54,390 bases of DNA from Deltaproteobacteria bacterium. Lineage in GTDB: Bacteria > Desulfobacterota > JADFVX01. The first letter of the stretch is position 1, and each line of letters opens with the position of its first letter. The notes below the pieces were generated by a model. That model was not told the origin of the DNA. It did no database searches and saw only the letters and a list, made by a program, of their open reading frames with translations. Position numbers and translations under genes: made by a program. Shown here in pieces: positions 27,188 to 35,003 of this stretch. Location: the NCBI GenBank assembly GCA_029860075.1, contig JAOUBX010000025.1, positions 1 through 54,390 on the forward strand. The letters are read 5' to 3'.

Positions 27188-28402
27188 TTACTTCTTATAA
27201 CGCTTTTTAATCTCCTTCATCACCATTTCAGGTGAAATCATCTTTAGGCACTGGTTGTCGGTGCAGGCTGTCTTGCGGTGATTCCATGCACTCACGCAAG
27301 GAGAGCAGGCAAGATCAGCATAAATGGGGTAGGATTTTCCAAGTGAGCCATAGAGATTTGGTGTTTCCGGCCCGAAAAGAACGAAAGTGAGCATGTCGGT
27401 AATAGACGAAAAGTGGCCCGGCCCGGAATCGTTGGAGACCATAAAGTCACTAATGCTATAAAGAATGGGCAGTTGAAGGAACTTCACTTCGCCTGCAAAG
27501 TTGATGCACCTGTCGCTTCCCACGTTTCGCTTTAGCATGGCTGCTTCGCCTCTTTCTCCAGGTGAACCGGTAATGAGGACAAGTATCTTTTTGTCCATTT
27601 TGAGGATTTCCTTGATCAATTCAGCATAGTTATCCATTGGCCAGCGGCGTTGGGTTAGCAGTTCGCTGGCGTTGGGATTGATAAGGACGATCTTGTCTTT
27701 TGAGGTGTTATAGGTCTCAAAATTCTTTTTTACTATCTCCCTGACCACACCCTTTTCTTCTTCCGTAAATGTGATTTTTTTAAGTTTTATTTCACTGTTT
27801 TTGACAATTGTTTTTGAAAAGGGAACTTCTTTGCTTTTTGCTGTTAAAGAGTTAACCAGGGCGATAAAATTTTTGGCAATATGGGTATGCGGATTATAGG
27901 CGACTTTGTGAGTCAAAAAATCGCCGCGATAGAGGCCCTCATTGTGAAAAGCATGAAAACCGACCGTATTGGAAGCTCCGCTAAATCCTGTTAAAAGGGC
28001 CGTAAAGCGGGAAAAAAGCTCCAGGTCGATAATGGTGTCGATATTTTTTGAACGTGTCCAGGAGAGGAAACTGAGCGTATCGACAGCGAGGTTTACAATG
28101 CCGTCTGCCCTGATTGTAAAAATGTTTTCCTGTGGAACCGTGCCGAGCAGATCGAGGCTGGGCTTGTTTTTCTTGAAGATTACAAAAAAGAGATTGGCTT
28201 TCAGGTCTTTCTTGATCTTCTCCATGGCCGGATCGACAAGAATGGCGCTACCCATTTCAGAAAGCTCGATGAGGAGTACATTTTTCGGTTCTCTCTCTTC
28301 CTTTCCCCTGAAGAAATTAATGAGTTTTATAATAATCGTGCCTATCAGGCAGAGGGGAACTCCAACATAATAGTCGATGTTCCGCATGGTATCTACTTTC
28401 AT
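27188..28402 (-). CDS. Glycosyltransferase family 9 (heptosyltransferase-like) protein
   Basis: 404 residues with the GT9 two-domain fold: NVLLIELSEMGSAILVDPAM at the start of the N-terminal domain, PNASELLTQRRWPMDNYAEL for the nucleotide-sugar domain, and SNDSGPGHFSSI, the GT9 donor-site motif. Near the C-terminus lies CSPC followed by two more Cys, a pattern also present in the waaF-like gene at the right edge. A hydrophobic stretch at about 12-30 could anchor it. The acceptor is unknown; it stands alone, far from the core-heptose cluster. Confidence 0.82.
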   Translation of the reverse strand: MKVDTMRNIDYYVGVPLCLIGTIIIKLINFFRGKEEREPKNVLLIELSEMGSAILVDPAMEKIKKDLKANLFFVIFKKNKPSLDLLGTVPQENIFTIRADGIVNLAVDTLSFLSWTRSKNIDTIIDLELFSRFTALLTGFSGASNTVGFHAFHNEGLYRGDFLTHKVAYNPHTHIAKNFIALVNSLTAKSKEVPFSKTIVKNSEIKLKKITFTEEEKGVVREIVKKNFETYNTSKDKIVLINPNASELLTQRRWPMDNYAELIKEILKMDKKILVLITGSPGERGEAAMLKRNVGSDRCINFAGEVKFLQLPILYSISDFMVSNDSGPGHFSSITDMLTFVLFGPETPNLYGSLGKSYPIYADLACSPCVSAWNHRKTACTDNQCLKMISPEMVMKEIKKRYKK

Positions 28403-28888
28403 TCTAACTCCGTTACGCTTTAATAAGCGCCATATAATACACTATTGTCTTCTTTTTTGCACTCTTTTCGAGGTAAAAGATTGGTTAGACACAGATTTAC
28501 ACTGATTGTTTATGATTTTTAAAACCTTGCTTTGACAGGATTAACAGGATATAAAATTTCTTCACACATCCTGTGGATCTTGGTGTCCGGATGCCTGGAG
28601 GATTGCGGTGAGAGGTGGATTTAAAACCTTCATTCTGACAGAATTTACATGATTGCTGTGATGAAAAGATAACATTAGATCTTACTTGTCATTCCCGCGA
28701 GGCGGGAATCCAGTTTTCTAAATTAGAAATTCCTTTTGTTCCCCAAAATCATTTGTGCTATAAAAAATAAAAAGGTATAGGGGAAGGCTAATTGGTAAAC
28801 CTAAATAATTGAAAAATAAAAAGTATGGGATTTAGGGTGTTAGAAGAAAAGTATTAATATCTTAAATTTATAGTGGGAGAAAAAAACT
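28403..28888. other. 486 nt stretch of repeat fragments
   Basis: No coding frame of note. It contains pieces of several dispersed repeats: TTAGACACAGATTTACACTGATT (28485-28507), the GACAGGATTAACAGGAT motif (28534-28550) with ATCCTGT nearby, and the palindrome ATTCCCGCGAGGCGGGAAT (28691-28709). The last 100 nt are AT-rich and probably carry the promoter of the next gene. Confidence 0.6.
28691..28709. repeat. ATTCCCGC palindrome
   Basis: ATTCCCGC and GCGGGAAT surround a 3 nt loop, embedded in GTCATTCCCGC...GGGAATCCAG, text that I recall as a widespread dispersed bacterial intergenic repeat. Confidence 0.6.
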
Positions 28889-29629
28889 ATGAAACAGCTT
28901 GTTTTTACATTTTTCATTTTTGGCTTGTTATTAATTTCTAATACCTCAAGTGCAGACGAGCCAGAGGTTCTAAATGAATATTTTGGTCCTGGAGGGATTA
29001 AAGATAAGTATTCAGCTTATTATGGTGAAATGCTTGAGTATTACGTTGAAAAACCCACATTGGGTGAAAATCTTCCAGCAGATGTATCTGTAACTTACAG
29101 GAAGTTGAGTCAGACAGAGAACAGAGCTGTTTATGCAGTCCTATTGAGTGACGGGAAACAAAGCCAGGATTGGTATGTATTCCTTATAAAAGATAAGAGT
29201 AACTGGAAAATTGAGGCAATTCGAGGTTTGGCTCTTCCAGGATTATTTTTTCTCTTTTTGGAGGAACTAGAGAAAAAAACGTCTCGAACTCAAGAAGAAG
29301 AATGGACTTACCAAAATATGCTTTTAACTAGTAAAAGTGATAAGTATTTAAAGGTTTTTTTTAGAGATAACCTTAATAAATTCAAAGAGATCCTTAAGTT
29401 TTTTACAACAGGTGATAAAGAGCGCTCCAAAAAAACAGCAAAGAAATTATTTTTAAATTCTGTTTATAAGGATGGGGGTGTTATTAATTTTAATATAGGT
29501 GGAATGATTGACAACTCAGTTGGTTTCTTATATGTGCCTGTTGATAAAAGTCCCCCTTCCATGAGTCCAAAAGATTTTATTTATATAGAACAGATAACAG
29601 ATGGTTGGTACATTTATAAGACAACATAG
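28889..29629 (+). CDS. Secreted hypothetical protein
   Basis: 246 residues with an N-terminal signal peptide (KQLVFTFFIFGLLLISNTSSA, cleavage near residue 22). The mature part has mixed alpha/beta character, with QDWYVFLIKDKSNWKIEAIRG resembling NTF2-like/DUF4878-type modules that bind small ligands, and ends in DGWYIYKTT. I do not recognise the family. GGGAG lies about 9 nt upstream of the ATG. Codon use is AT-rich relative to the LPS operons. First of a run of accessory plus-strand genes. Confidence 0.7.
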   Translation: MKQLVFTFFIFGLLLISNTSSADEPEVLNEYFGPGGIKDKYSAYYGEMLEYYVEKPTLGENLPADVSVTYRKLSQTENRAVYAVLLSDGKQSQDWYVFLIKDKSNWKIEAIRGLALPGLFFLFLEELEKKTSRTQEEEWTYQNMLLTSKSDKYLKVFFRDNLNKFKEILKFFTTGDKERSKKTAKKLFLNSVYKDGGVINFNIGGMIDNSVGFLYVPVDKSPPSMSPKDFIYIEQITDGWYIYKTT

Positions 29630-29686
29630 TGTTAATTATTAAAATTGACTGTATGAATTATTATTGACTAGCGAAGGGCATAACAA

Positions 29687-30103
29687 TTGGATTTTAAGTA
29701 TACCGAATACGATGGTAAAAAAGGTGCACTGATTCTCACTGAAGAAGGTTTGTATTTTCAACCTTACGCAATACCTAAAGATTCATTCTCATATTTTGGT
29801 GACTCTCTTTCTATCGGCATTACAGGTATTTTTGGCGCAATTAATCTGACGAAAAAGATTGAAGAATCAGAATCTCCAAGTCCTGGGGAAGTGGCTCGCT
29901 TTTTAAGAAATGAATTTTCATTGGAAGAACTTAAAGAAAAAAAGCTTGTTACCTTCTTTCCCTGGAGTAAAGTCAAAGAGGTGAAAAATCGCACTCTTAT
30001 GGGAACTGTAGAAGTGAAATTTAATCAGGGGCAAGTGATTAAACTGACTGATCCGAAGGAACGGAAGGAGGCATATGAAATTATCCTAAATAAATTGGAG
30101 TAG
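29687..30103 (+). CDS. Hypothetical cytosolic protein
   Basis: 138 residues from TTG 29687, with GAAGGG 9 nt upstream; no signal peptide or clear membrane segment. The layout (YTEYDGKKGALILTEEGLYF, then FFPWSKVKEVKN and a C-terminal VKFNQGQVIKLTDPKERKEA) looks like a small PH-like beta barrel, as in bacterial PH-domain or GRAM-like proteins. This is inference from pattern only. It stands 57 nt after the secreted hypothetical protein. Confidence 0.6.
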   Translation: MDFKYTEYDGKKGALILTEEGLYFQPYAIPKDSFSYFGDSLSIGITGIFGAINLTKKIEESESPSPGEVARFLRNEFSLEELKEKKLVTFFPWSKVKEVKNRTLMGTVEVKFNQGQVIKLTDPKERKEAYEIILNKLE

Positions 30104-30162
30104 CTTTTTTTTAAAATAGTTTGGGAAAATTTTTTTATCTAAATTTATGTTGGGAGGTCTAT

Positions 30163-30618
30163 ATGAGAATTATTCTTTTTAATTTTATTGTACTTTCTCT
30201 TTTGGTAAGTAATGCTCATGCCGGAGTCTCAGATATTAAAAGTATGAGAAAGCAATCTAACGGTAAATTTGATGTTGTCTGTACAAATAACGCCACAGAA
30301 ACGGTTAGTGCTGAAAGCATATTGAAAAATGAAGTTTGTGGTAATAGGGTACCGGCTTCAAATGAAAGCTTTATTTGTACGGGTAACGAGTCCAGAAATG
30401 AGTTTTTTATAACCAGAGTTTCAGATCGTAAAAGAATAGGAAGAAAGACAAGTTTTGAAAAATGCCAAAAAATTGTTAGCGCGACTAAAAAAGGCCTGGT
30501 TTGTACCGGAAATGAGCAACGAGATGAGTTTTTTATAACAGATACTTCAAATGAACAAAGAATAGGACGCAAGATGAGTTTTGAAAAATGTCTAAAGTCT
30601 ATTAGTGCAGGGCAATAA
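30163..30618 (+). CDS. Secreted protein with tandem Cys repeats
   Basis: Start at ATG 30163, 4 nt after GGGAGGT; a TTG at 30121 has no such site. The 151-residue precursor has a signal peptide (RIILFNFIVLSLLVSNAHA). The mature protein contains two tandem 42-residue repeats, from about 70 and 112, each with the pattern CTGNE-x-R-x-EFFIT...RIGRK-x-SFEKC, so each has two Cys about 34 residues apart that may form a disulphide. A degenerate earlier copy (VVCTNN...) may exist near residue 45. Family and function unknown. Confidence 0.72.
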   Translation: MRIILFNFIVLSLLVSNAHAGVSDIKSMRKQSNGKFDVVCTNNATETVSAESILKNEVCGNRVPASNESFICTGNESRNEFFITRVSDRKRIGRKTSFEKCQKIVSATKKGLVCTGNEQRDEFFITDTSNEQRIGRKMSFEKCLKSISAGQ

Positions 30619-30715
30619 GAGAGGAATTCCTTTCATTCGAATTACGGTTTTTTGTAATAACTTCAATTTAATACAGGCAGAAAAGAAATCTAATACATTT
30701 AAAGGAGATTAAACA

Positions 30716-31156
30716 TTGGCATTTACAGTATACCTTTCAGGAGAAATACATACAGATTGGCGGGACAGGATTAAAGAAGGGGCAAAAGCAAAGGGCCTTG
30801 ATATTACCTTTACTTCAGCAGTAACGGATCATGAAGCGAGTGATGCAGCAGGTGACGTTCTGGGTGAGGAAGCCAATCAATTCTGGCGGGATCATAAGTC
30901 GGCCAAGGTGAATGCTATTCGCACGAAGAGCCTTATTGAAAAGAGCGACCTTGTTGTTGTTCGTTTCGGTGATAAATACAAGCAGTGGAATGCCGCCTTT
31001 GATGCAGGTTTTTGTGCGGCACTTGGAAAACCTTATGTAACTTTGCATGGTGAGGATATTATTCATCCGCTGAAAGAGGTGGATGGTTCGGCAATGGCCT
31101 GGGCGACGACACCGGAGCAGGTGGTGGATATATTGGTGTATGTGGTGGGGGAGTGA
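30716..31156 (+). CDS. ytoQ: YtoQ family protein
   Basis: 146 residues from TTG 30716, well placed after AAAGGAG. It matches the YtoQ family: FTVYLSGEIHTDWR at the N-terminus, SDHE-type segment VTDHEASDAAG, and LVVVRFGDKYKQWNAAFDAGFCAALGKP. The fold is like nucleoside 2-deoxyribosyltransferase or TIR-like Rossmann proteins. The biochemical role of YtoQ is not known to me. Base use is closer to the housekeeping genes than that of its neighbours. Confidence 0.85.
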   Translation: MAFTVYLSGEIHTDWRDRIKEGAKAKGLDITFTSAVTDHEASDAAGDVLGEEANQFWRDHKSAKVNAIRTKSLIEKSDLVVVRFGDKYKQWNAAFDAGFCAALGKPYVTLHGEDIIHPLKEVDGSAMAWATTPEQVVDILVYVVGE

Positions 31157-31478
31157 CGAGGAACTTGTCTCCCCTCCTTGATTAGGAGCACCCACAGGGC
31201 ATAAAGGGATTAAGGGGTGGTCAAACAAAATTATCTGAATAATTACTTTTATTCTCTTTGAGAATCATACTTTTCTTTGGCGGCAAAGAAAAGTATGCAA
31301 AAGAAAGCCGCCCTGCAACTTTGGCCTTCGGCTTCCCTCGTTCACGCAGCTGATTGTGGCGGGGATAAAAACTCGCTTCGCTCAGACAGTTTATCCCCTT
31401 TCCCCACAATAATCTGCTCCACTCGGCTGTGTTGAATGGGAAATAAAAAGAAGTTTTTTTTGTAGAGACTTTAAATCT
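31157..31478. other. 322 nt stretch: dispersed repeat block
   Basis: No gene. It begins with CCCCTCC-type repeat text and ACCCACAGGGCATAA (31190-31204; a second exact copy is at 33666-33680), then the perfect palindrome at 31266-31297 followed by GC-richer text (AGCCGCCC, TTCGGCTTCCCTCG) unlike the flanks. The block resembles a shared mobile-type repeat that I recall from proteobacterial genomes. Confidence 0.55.
31266..31297. repeat. Perfect 14 bp palindrome with GCGG loop
   Basis: CATACTTTTCTTTG (31266-31279) and CAAAGAAAAGTATG (31284-31297) are exact inverses around GCGG. It lies 110 nt past the ytoQ stop and heads a longer repeat-like block. Confidence 0.8.
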
Positions 31479-32156
31479 TTAAGTAAATAACCTGGAAATC
31501 AAATTTGATATACTGGTGGCAATATCGTCGTCAAGATCGAGGTCGGACATACTGAAATTTCCGTTTCGAATGGTTTTTTCGTGGAAAATAGTCCCATCCC
31601 TTTTCCATTGCTTCTCTATCTTTTTTTCCCGGGCTGCCTTTTTATCATGCAGCAGTCTGCCACCCGCTTTTCGCCACTCCATGATTTGTTTTAATTCTCC
31701 ACCGTCAAGCCAGATGCCGTGATTCTTGCAGCGGTCTATAATGACGCCGCTTCTTTTACCAAAGTTGGCCCGGTTCATTATGTTTGTACAGACCGGGCAT
31801 TTGATGTATTGAATCTTTCTTTTCTGATTGGCCCTGTCTTTGACCAGTTTATTAAGACTTCTGTGGTCAATGCGAAAAATATTGGTAACACTTTTTTCAA
31901 GAAGCGCTTCCAGCTCTCCGGGATCGAAGAAGAGGCCCATGCATTTATCGCAGCGTTCGATGTAGTATTTGCCGTCGCCAGCCAGGTTGATAGTCTGCAG
32001 CGGGATGTTGCAGGTTGGACAGATACGTTCCGAGTCCGGTTTTGAAACGGTATATTCGTGAATACCTTTCAGATCCACGTCATTGCGGCTGTGACAATAT
32101 TCGCAGATCGTCGTATGGGCCGGAAGGGGTGCTGAACAGCTTGAACAGTTAGCCAT
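31479..32156 (-). CDS. Zinc-ribbon (TFIIB-type) protein
   Basis: 225 residues with several treble-clef/zinc-ribbon motifs: CSSC...CEYC (about 4-21), CPTC...CDKC (about 46-72) followed by MGLFFDPGELE, and CPVC...RCKNHGIWLDGGEL (about 119-150), the typical double zf-TFIIB unit. A charged basic tail follows; no membrane segment. Such proteins are probable metal-bound interaction modules of unknown function. It shares strand and neighbourhood with the SPFH/SHOCT gene upstream, a pairing reminiscent of the Bacillus ydjG-ydjI genes. Confidence 0.8.
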   Translation of the reverse strand: MANCSSCSAPLPAHTTICEYCHSRNDVDLKGIHEYTVSKPDSERICPTCNIPLQTINLAGDGKYYIERCDKCMGLFFDPGELEALLEKSVTNIFRIDHRSLNKLVKDRANQKRKIQYIKCPVCTNIMNRANFGKRSGVIIDRCKNHGIWLDGGELKQIMEWRKAGGRLLHDKKAAREKKIEKQWKRDGTIFHEKTIRNGNFSMSDLDLDDDIATSISNLISRLFT

Positions 32157-32190
32157 GATAAGTGATGGACAGTTAATATTGAAAAAAATA

Positions 32191-32320
32191 ATTAGACACT
32201 GATTAGCACGGATTCAATATGATTTTCACAGATAAGGATTTTATAAGAGTTAATTGTTAACTTTTTCAAATTTTAATCTTTTAAAAATCATAAAAAAATC
32301 TGTGTAAATCTGCGTCTAAT
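32191..32320. repeat. Inverted-repeat element, TTAGACAC family
   Basis: The 24 nt at 32191-32214 (ATTAGACACTGATTAGCACG plus GATT) and 32297-32320 are imperfect inverses; the latter, read in reverse, starts ATTAGACGCAGATTTACAC. A fragment of the same family is at 28485-28507. The interior is AT-rich and non-coding. It separates the zinc-ribbon and SPFH genes. Confidence 0.72.
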
Positions 32321-32334
32321 TTCTCTTGTTATTA

Positions 32335-33348
32335 CTACATTCTGTCCAGAATCTCCTTTTTCTTTTGATCGTACTCTTCCTTTTCAATAAGCTCGGCATC
32401 GAGCATTTCTTTCAGTTTTTTAAGGACGATCATGGGATCTTCTTTTCCCGGTTGAGCAGGCTGGTTATTTTGAGGCTTGAAACTTTCCGACAGCATCTGG
32501 CCGAAACCGATCCCGGCGCCGAGGCCCATTCCAACACCGGCGCCGCCCCCTTCATTTTTTGCTGCGTCGCGCATGGCTTGCAGCTTTTGCATTTCCGTAT
32601 AGTTTATACCCGCTTTTTCTGCTGCCTGGGCTTCAGCCATAACGTCGGCTATTCGGTTGATGCGGTCTTCCGTATTTTCATCGAAGTTGGTTCCTTCGAT
32701 TCGAAAGTCGGTAATTTCAAAACCGAGTTTGATAAAATCCGAGTTAATTTTCTGATGAATACCGGAAGAAAGTTCTTCACGTCCGGCATCGATTTCGGCA
32801 TAGGAGAATTTAGATTCGGCCATATAGTCCGTTAAGGGCTGGATTATGCGGGAATTCATTACCTCCTTGAACTGGTCAACTGAATAGTTGTCTTTAGCTC
32901 CCACTACCGTAGTAAAGAAAAAGTCCGGCTTTACTATTTTGAAACTGTAATTTCCGTAGGCCTTTAGTCCCACGGGGAATTGATACTTGGGGTCTTCATA
33001 TTTAATGATCGATGTGGTGCCCCATTTTTGATTAAGAATTTTGGTGGTTTTAAAGTAATAGAGACCAACCTTATGTTCACTCTCAAAGAACTGCATGAAT
33101 TTTTTAATGGTCGTCCAGAAGGGGACGTTGGCCGTTTTGAGATTGACTATGCCTGTATTAGTGATAACCGCTTCCACGCTTCCTTCGTAAACAAAGATGC
33201 AGCCCTGACCGGGATTGACAATCAGTTTGGAGGCGTTCTTTATTTCATCGCCGTTATCGCTCCATCGGTAAAAGAGATCATCCGGCGCAGGGTTGTCCCA
33301 CTCAATTACGGAACGGAGCTGTCTTCTGATTCCATCGATAATTGCCAT
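32335..33348 (-). CDS. SPFH domain protein with C-terminal SHOCT domain (YdjI-like)
   Basis: 337 residues: an SPFH/band 7-like region (about 15-240, previously called virion core protein or antifreeze-like), including NPGQGCIFVYEGSVEAV and the helical DRINRIADVMAEAQAAEKAG, then a Gly-rich linker (GGGAGVGMGLGAGIGFG), and a C-terminal SHOCT motif (LKKLKEMLDAELIEKEEYDQ). There is no membrane helix, so it probably assembles at the membrane through partners. In Bacillus such a protein (YdjI) works with PspA-type membrane stress proteins; the role here is inferred. AGGAGG precedes the start. Confidence 0.85.
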   Translation of the reverse strand: MAIIDGIRRQLRSVIEWDNPAPDDLFYRWSDNGDEIKNASKLIVNPGQGCIFVYEGSVEAVITNTGIVNLKTANVPFWTTIKKFMQFFESEHKVGLYYFKTTKILNQKWGTTSIIKYEDPKYQFPVGLKAYGNYSFKIVKPDFFFTTVVGAKDNYSVDQFKEVMNSRIIQPLTDYMAESKFSYAEIDAGREELSSGIHQKINSDFIKLGFEITDFRIEGTNFDENTEDRINRIADVMAEAQAAEKAGINYTEMQKLQAMRDAAKNEGGGAGVGMGLGAGIGFGQMLSESFKPQNNQPAQPGKEDPMIVLKKLKEMLDAELIEKEEYDQKKKEILDRM

Positions 33349-33515
33349 TTTTTTTCCTCCTGAAATTATCTTATGGGTTCATGGCTTTTTATGAGATAGT
33401 TAAACTATAAAAGAAATTGACAAAAATTCAAATAGATAATTGCTCTTTTCCCGGTCATAGATGAATGGCCGAAGCCTTATGCATTCGCTCCGTGCCATAT
33501 TCATCCAAAAAAGCA

Positions 33516-33544
33516 TTTACAAAGGCGGTTTGTTGAGGTATAAA
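33516..33544 (+). promoter_or_regulatory. Strong sigma-70-like promoter of a short transcript
   Basis: TTTACA (33516-33521), exactly 17 nt, TATAAA (33539-33544). Predicted start is near 33551. A terminator hairpin follows about 60 nt later, so the unit is only about 86 nt long. The rest of 33349-33740 (392 nt) has no long gene. Confidence 0.55.
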
Positions 33545-33550
33545 AAAGAA

Positions 33551-33637
33551 TCAATCATTTCGGGGGGATGGAAATGGGAAACGTGAAAAAAAGAAATTTG
33601 AAGAGTCCGAACCGGTAACGGTTTTGGGCTTTTTTTA
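33551..33637 (+). ncRNA. Candidate small RNA or micropeptide gene
   Basis: A short unit between the promoter at 33516-33544 and the terminator at 33604-33637. It contains a 16-codon frame, ATG 33568 to TAA 33616-33618 (MEMGNVKKRNLKSPNR), with a second ATG at 33574 lying 6 nt after a GGGGGG run. The stop codon falls in the loop of the terminator hairpin. It could be a small RNA, a basic micropeptide, or both. It is separate from the gene at 33741 because the terminator intervenes. Confidence 0.4.
33604..33637 (+). terminator. Intrinsic terminator
   Basis: AGTCCGAACCG and CGGTTTTGGGCT pair (with one bulge and G-U pairs) around GTAA, followed by seven T. This is the clearest Rho-independent terminator in the window. 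Confidence 0.7.
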
Positions 33638-33665
33638 TGCACGAATAATAGTAATCCCTACTTAT

Positions 33666-33708
33666 ACCCACAGGGCATAAGTTTCGTTTGAGCAGGCAAG
33701 CTGCTCAA
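33666..33708. repeat. Short repeat copy and TTGAGCAG hairpin
   Basis: ACCCACAGGGCATAA (33666-33680) is an exact second copy of 31190-31204. Just after it TTGAGCAG and CTGCTCAA (33688-33708) form an 8 bp hairpin with a 5 nt loop, 33 nt before the next start codon. Confidence 0.55.
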
Positions 33709-33740
33709 CTCAGCTTTAGCCTGAAAATCAAGGAAAGGAT

Positions 33741-34214
33741 ATGTCTAAAAGTAAAAAATATTTGAAAATATCTCTAGTGTTTCTTTTAGGTGTGATATTT
33801 GGCGGCTTTGCCGGTGGTTATTTGGGTTTCCAATTGAGCAAACCCATTAACTCTATGGGCTACCTTATGGCTTCTGCAAGTTTGGGTAACTACTCATACC
33901 TTCAGTATCAAAACGCTTCATACGAAGATGCGAAAAAAGCCTTGCTTGAATATATACAATTTTGTGACGAGTTAAAGCGACAGTTAAATGCTGAATTTCT
34001 TTTTGGGAAAGAAATATGTGTAATAGACTCAGGTACAGCATATGCTCGGTTGGCTGTCTTGGAAGGGAAGCGAGGAAAGACAGAAAAGTATAAAAGCTAC
34101 ATGAAGGAAGCTCAAGCTAAGTATCAAAGTGGTGGCTGGAAGGACTTTTCAGAAAAGAAAATTTTAAAATTTCTTACTAAAGTTGATTCAAAGAATTTTA
34201 TAAACAAAGAATGA
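33741..34214 (+). CDS. Membrane-anchored hypothetical protein
   Basis: 157 residues with a basic N-terminus and one membrane segment at about 10-32 (ISLVFLLGVIFGGFAGGYLGF), then a helical domain exposed to the periplasm with TPR-like spacing (SYLQYQNASYEDAKKALLEY, YARLAVLEGKRGKTEKYKSY). AAGGAAAGGAT lies just upstream of the ATG. I do not recognise the family. It is followed 39 nt later by the DUF1287 gene on the same strand. Confidence 0.68.
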   Translation: MSKSKKYLKISLVFLLGVIFGGFAGGYLGFQLSKPINSMGYLMASASLGNYSYLQYQNASYEDAKKALLEYIQFCDELKRQLNAEFLFGKEICVIDSGTAYARLAVLEGKRGKTEKYKSYMKEAQAKYQSGGWKDFSEKKILKFLTKVDSKNFINKE

Positions 34215-34253
34215 AGGCTTGACCCTTAATTTTTTTGTTATGTTTGAAAAATT

Positions 34254-34838
34254 ATGAACTTAATAAGATTGCTTCTAATTTGGTTGATCCTACTGCCGGT
34301 TCAATCTTTTGCAGTCACAAGTAGCGAACTGGTGAAGGCCGCAATAGAGAGGGCAAATTTTCGAGTAGTTTATGATGGCAGTTATTACTCGATAAAATAT
34401 CCTGGTGGTGATGTGCCAGAAAATATCGGTGTTTGTACGGATGTTGTAATCAGGTCTTACCGAAAAATCGGCATCGACCTCCAGAAATTAGTTCATCAGG
34501 ATATGAAAGCTAACTTTTCAAAATACCCATCAAAAAAGATCTGGGGATTGAGTCGGCCTGATACAAACATTGACCATAGGCGTGTGCCCAATTTGCAAGC
34601 TTTCTTCTCTCGTTTTGGCCAGGTACTTTCTATTTCAAAGAAAGCCGAAGACTATTCACCGGGAGACCTTGTAACTTGGATGATTCCAGGTAATTTACCT
34701 CATATTGGAATTGTAACAGACAAATACAATGTAGAAACAGGTAACCCTATGATTGTTCATAATATTGGTAGAGGGCCAAAGCTTGAGGATATGCTTTTTT
34801 CATTCCCAATTACCGGACATTATAGATATTTACCTTAA
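34254..34838 (+). CDS. DUF1287 protein, NlpC/P60-like fold, exported
   Basis: 194 residues with a signal peptide (IRLLLIWLILLPVQSFA). The mature domain matches DUF1287: VVYDGSYYSIKYPGGDVP, then the putative catalytic Cys in GVCTDVVIRSYRKIGIDL, HQDMKANF, NIDHRRVPNL, and the His in LPHIGIVTDK. The Cys-His arrangement is that of papain-like cell-wall amidases or peptidases, so a periplasmic hydrolase acting on peptidoglycan or amide bonds is plausible, but no member's activity is known to me. Confidence 0.85.
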   Translation: MNLIRLLLIWLILLPVQSFAVTSSELVKAAIERANFRVVYDGSYYSIKYPGGDVPENIGVCTDVVIRSYRKIGIDLQKLVHQDMKANFSKYPSKKIWGLSRPDTNIDHRRVPNLQAFFSRFGQVLSISKKAEDYSPGDLVTWMIPGNLPHIGIVTDKYNVETGNPMIVHNIGRGPKLEDMLFSFPITGHYRYLP

Positions 34839-34868
34839 AAAACATAATTAAAAGTTTCAATGGGAGCG

Positions 34869-35003
34869 GTGATGAGTGCCCGTAATGTTGCCCGTAACGA
34901 CGTACGGTCCGACTCCAGGCTACAGCCTGCCTGTCTTCGTGGACAAAACCCATGCTTTGAGACCGAAGTTTTTAATAAAAACTTGTTGGGCCTCACCAAA
35001 CAA
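34869..35003. other. Repeat-like leader before the next gene
   Basis: This stretch is open in frame with the gene at 35004 but reads as low-quality protein. It carries AAGTTTTTAATAAAAACTT (34968-34986, a near-perfect hairpin) and GTTGGGCCTCACC, phrases that I recall from dispersed repeats. It looks like an inserted repeat fragment rather than coding sequence. Confidence 0.4.
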
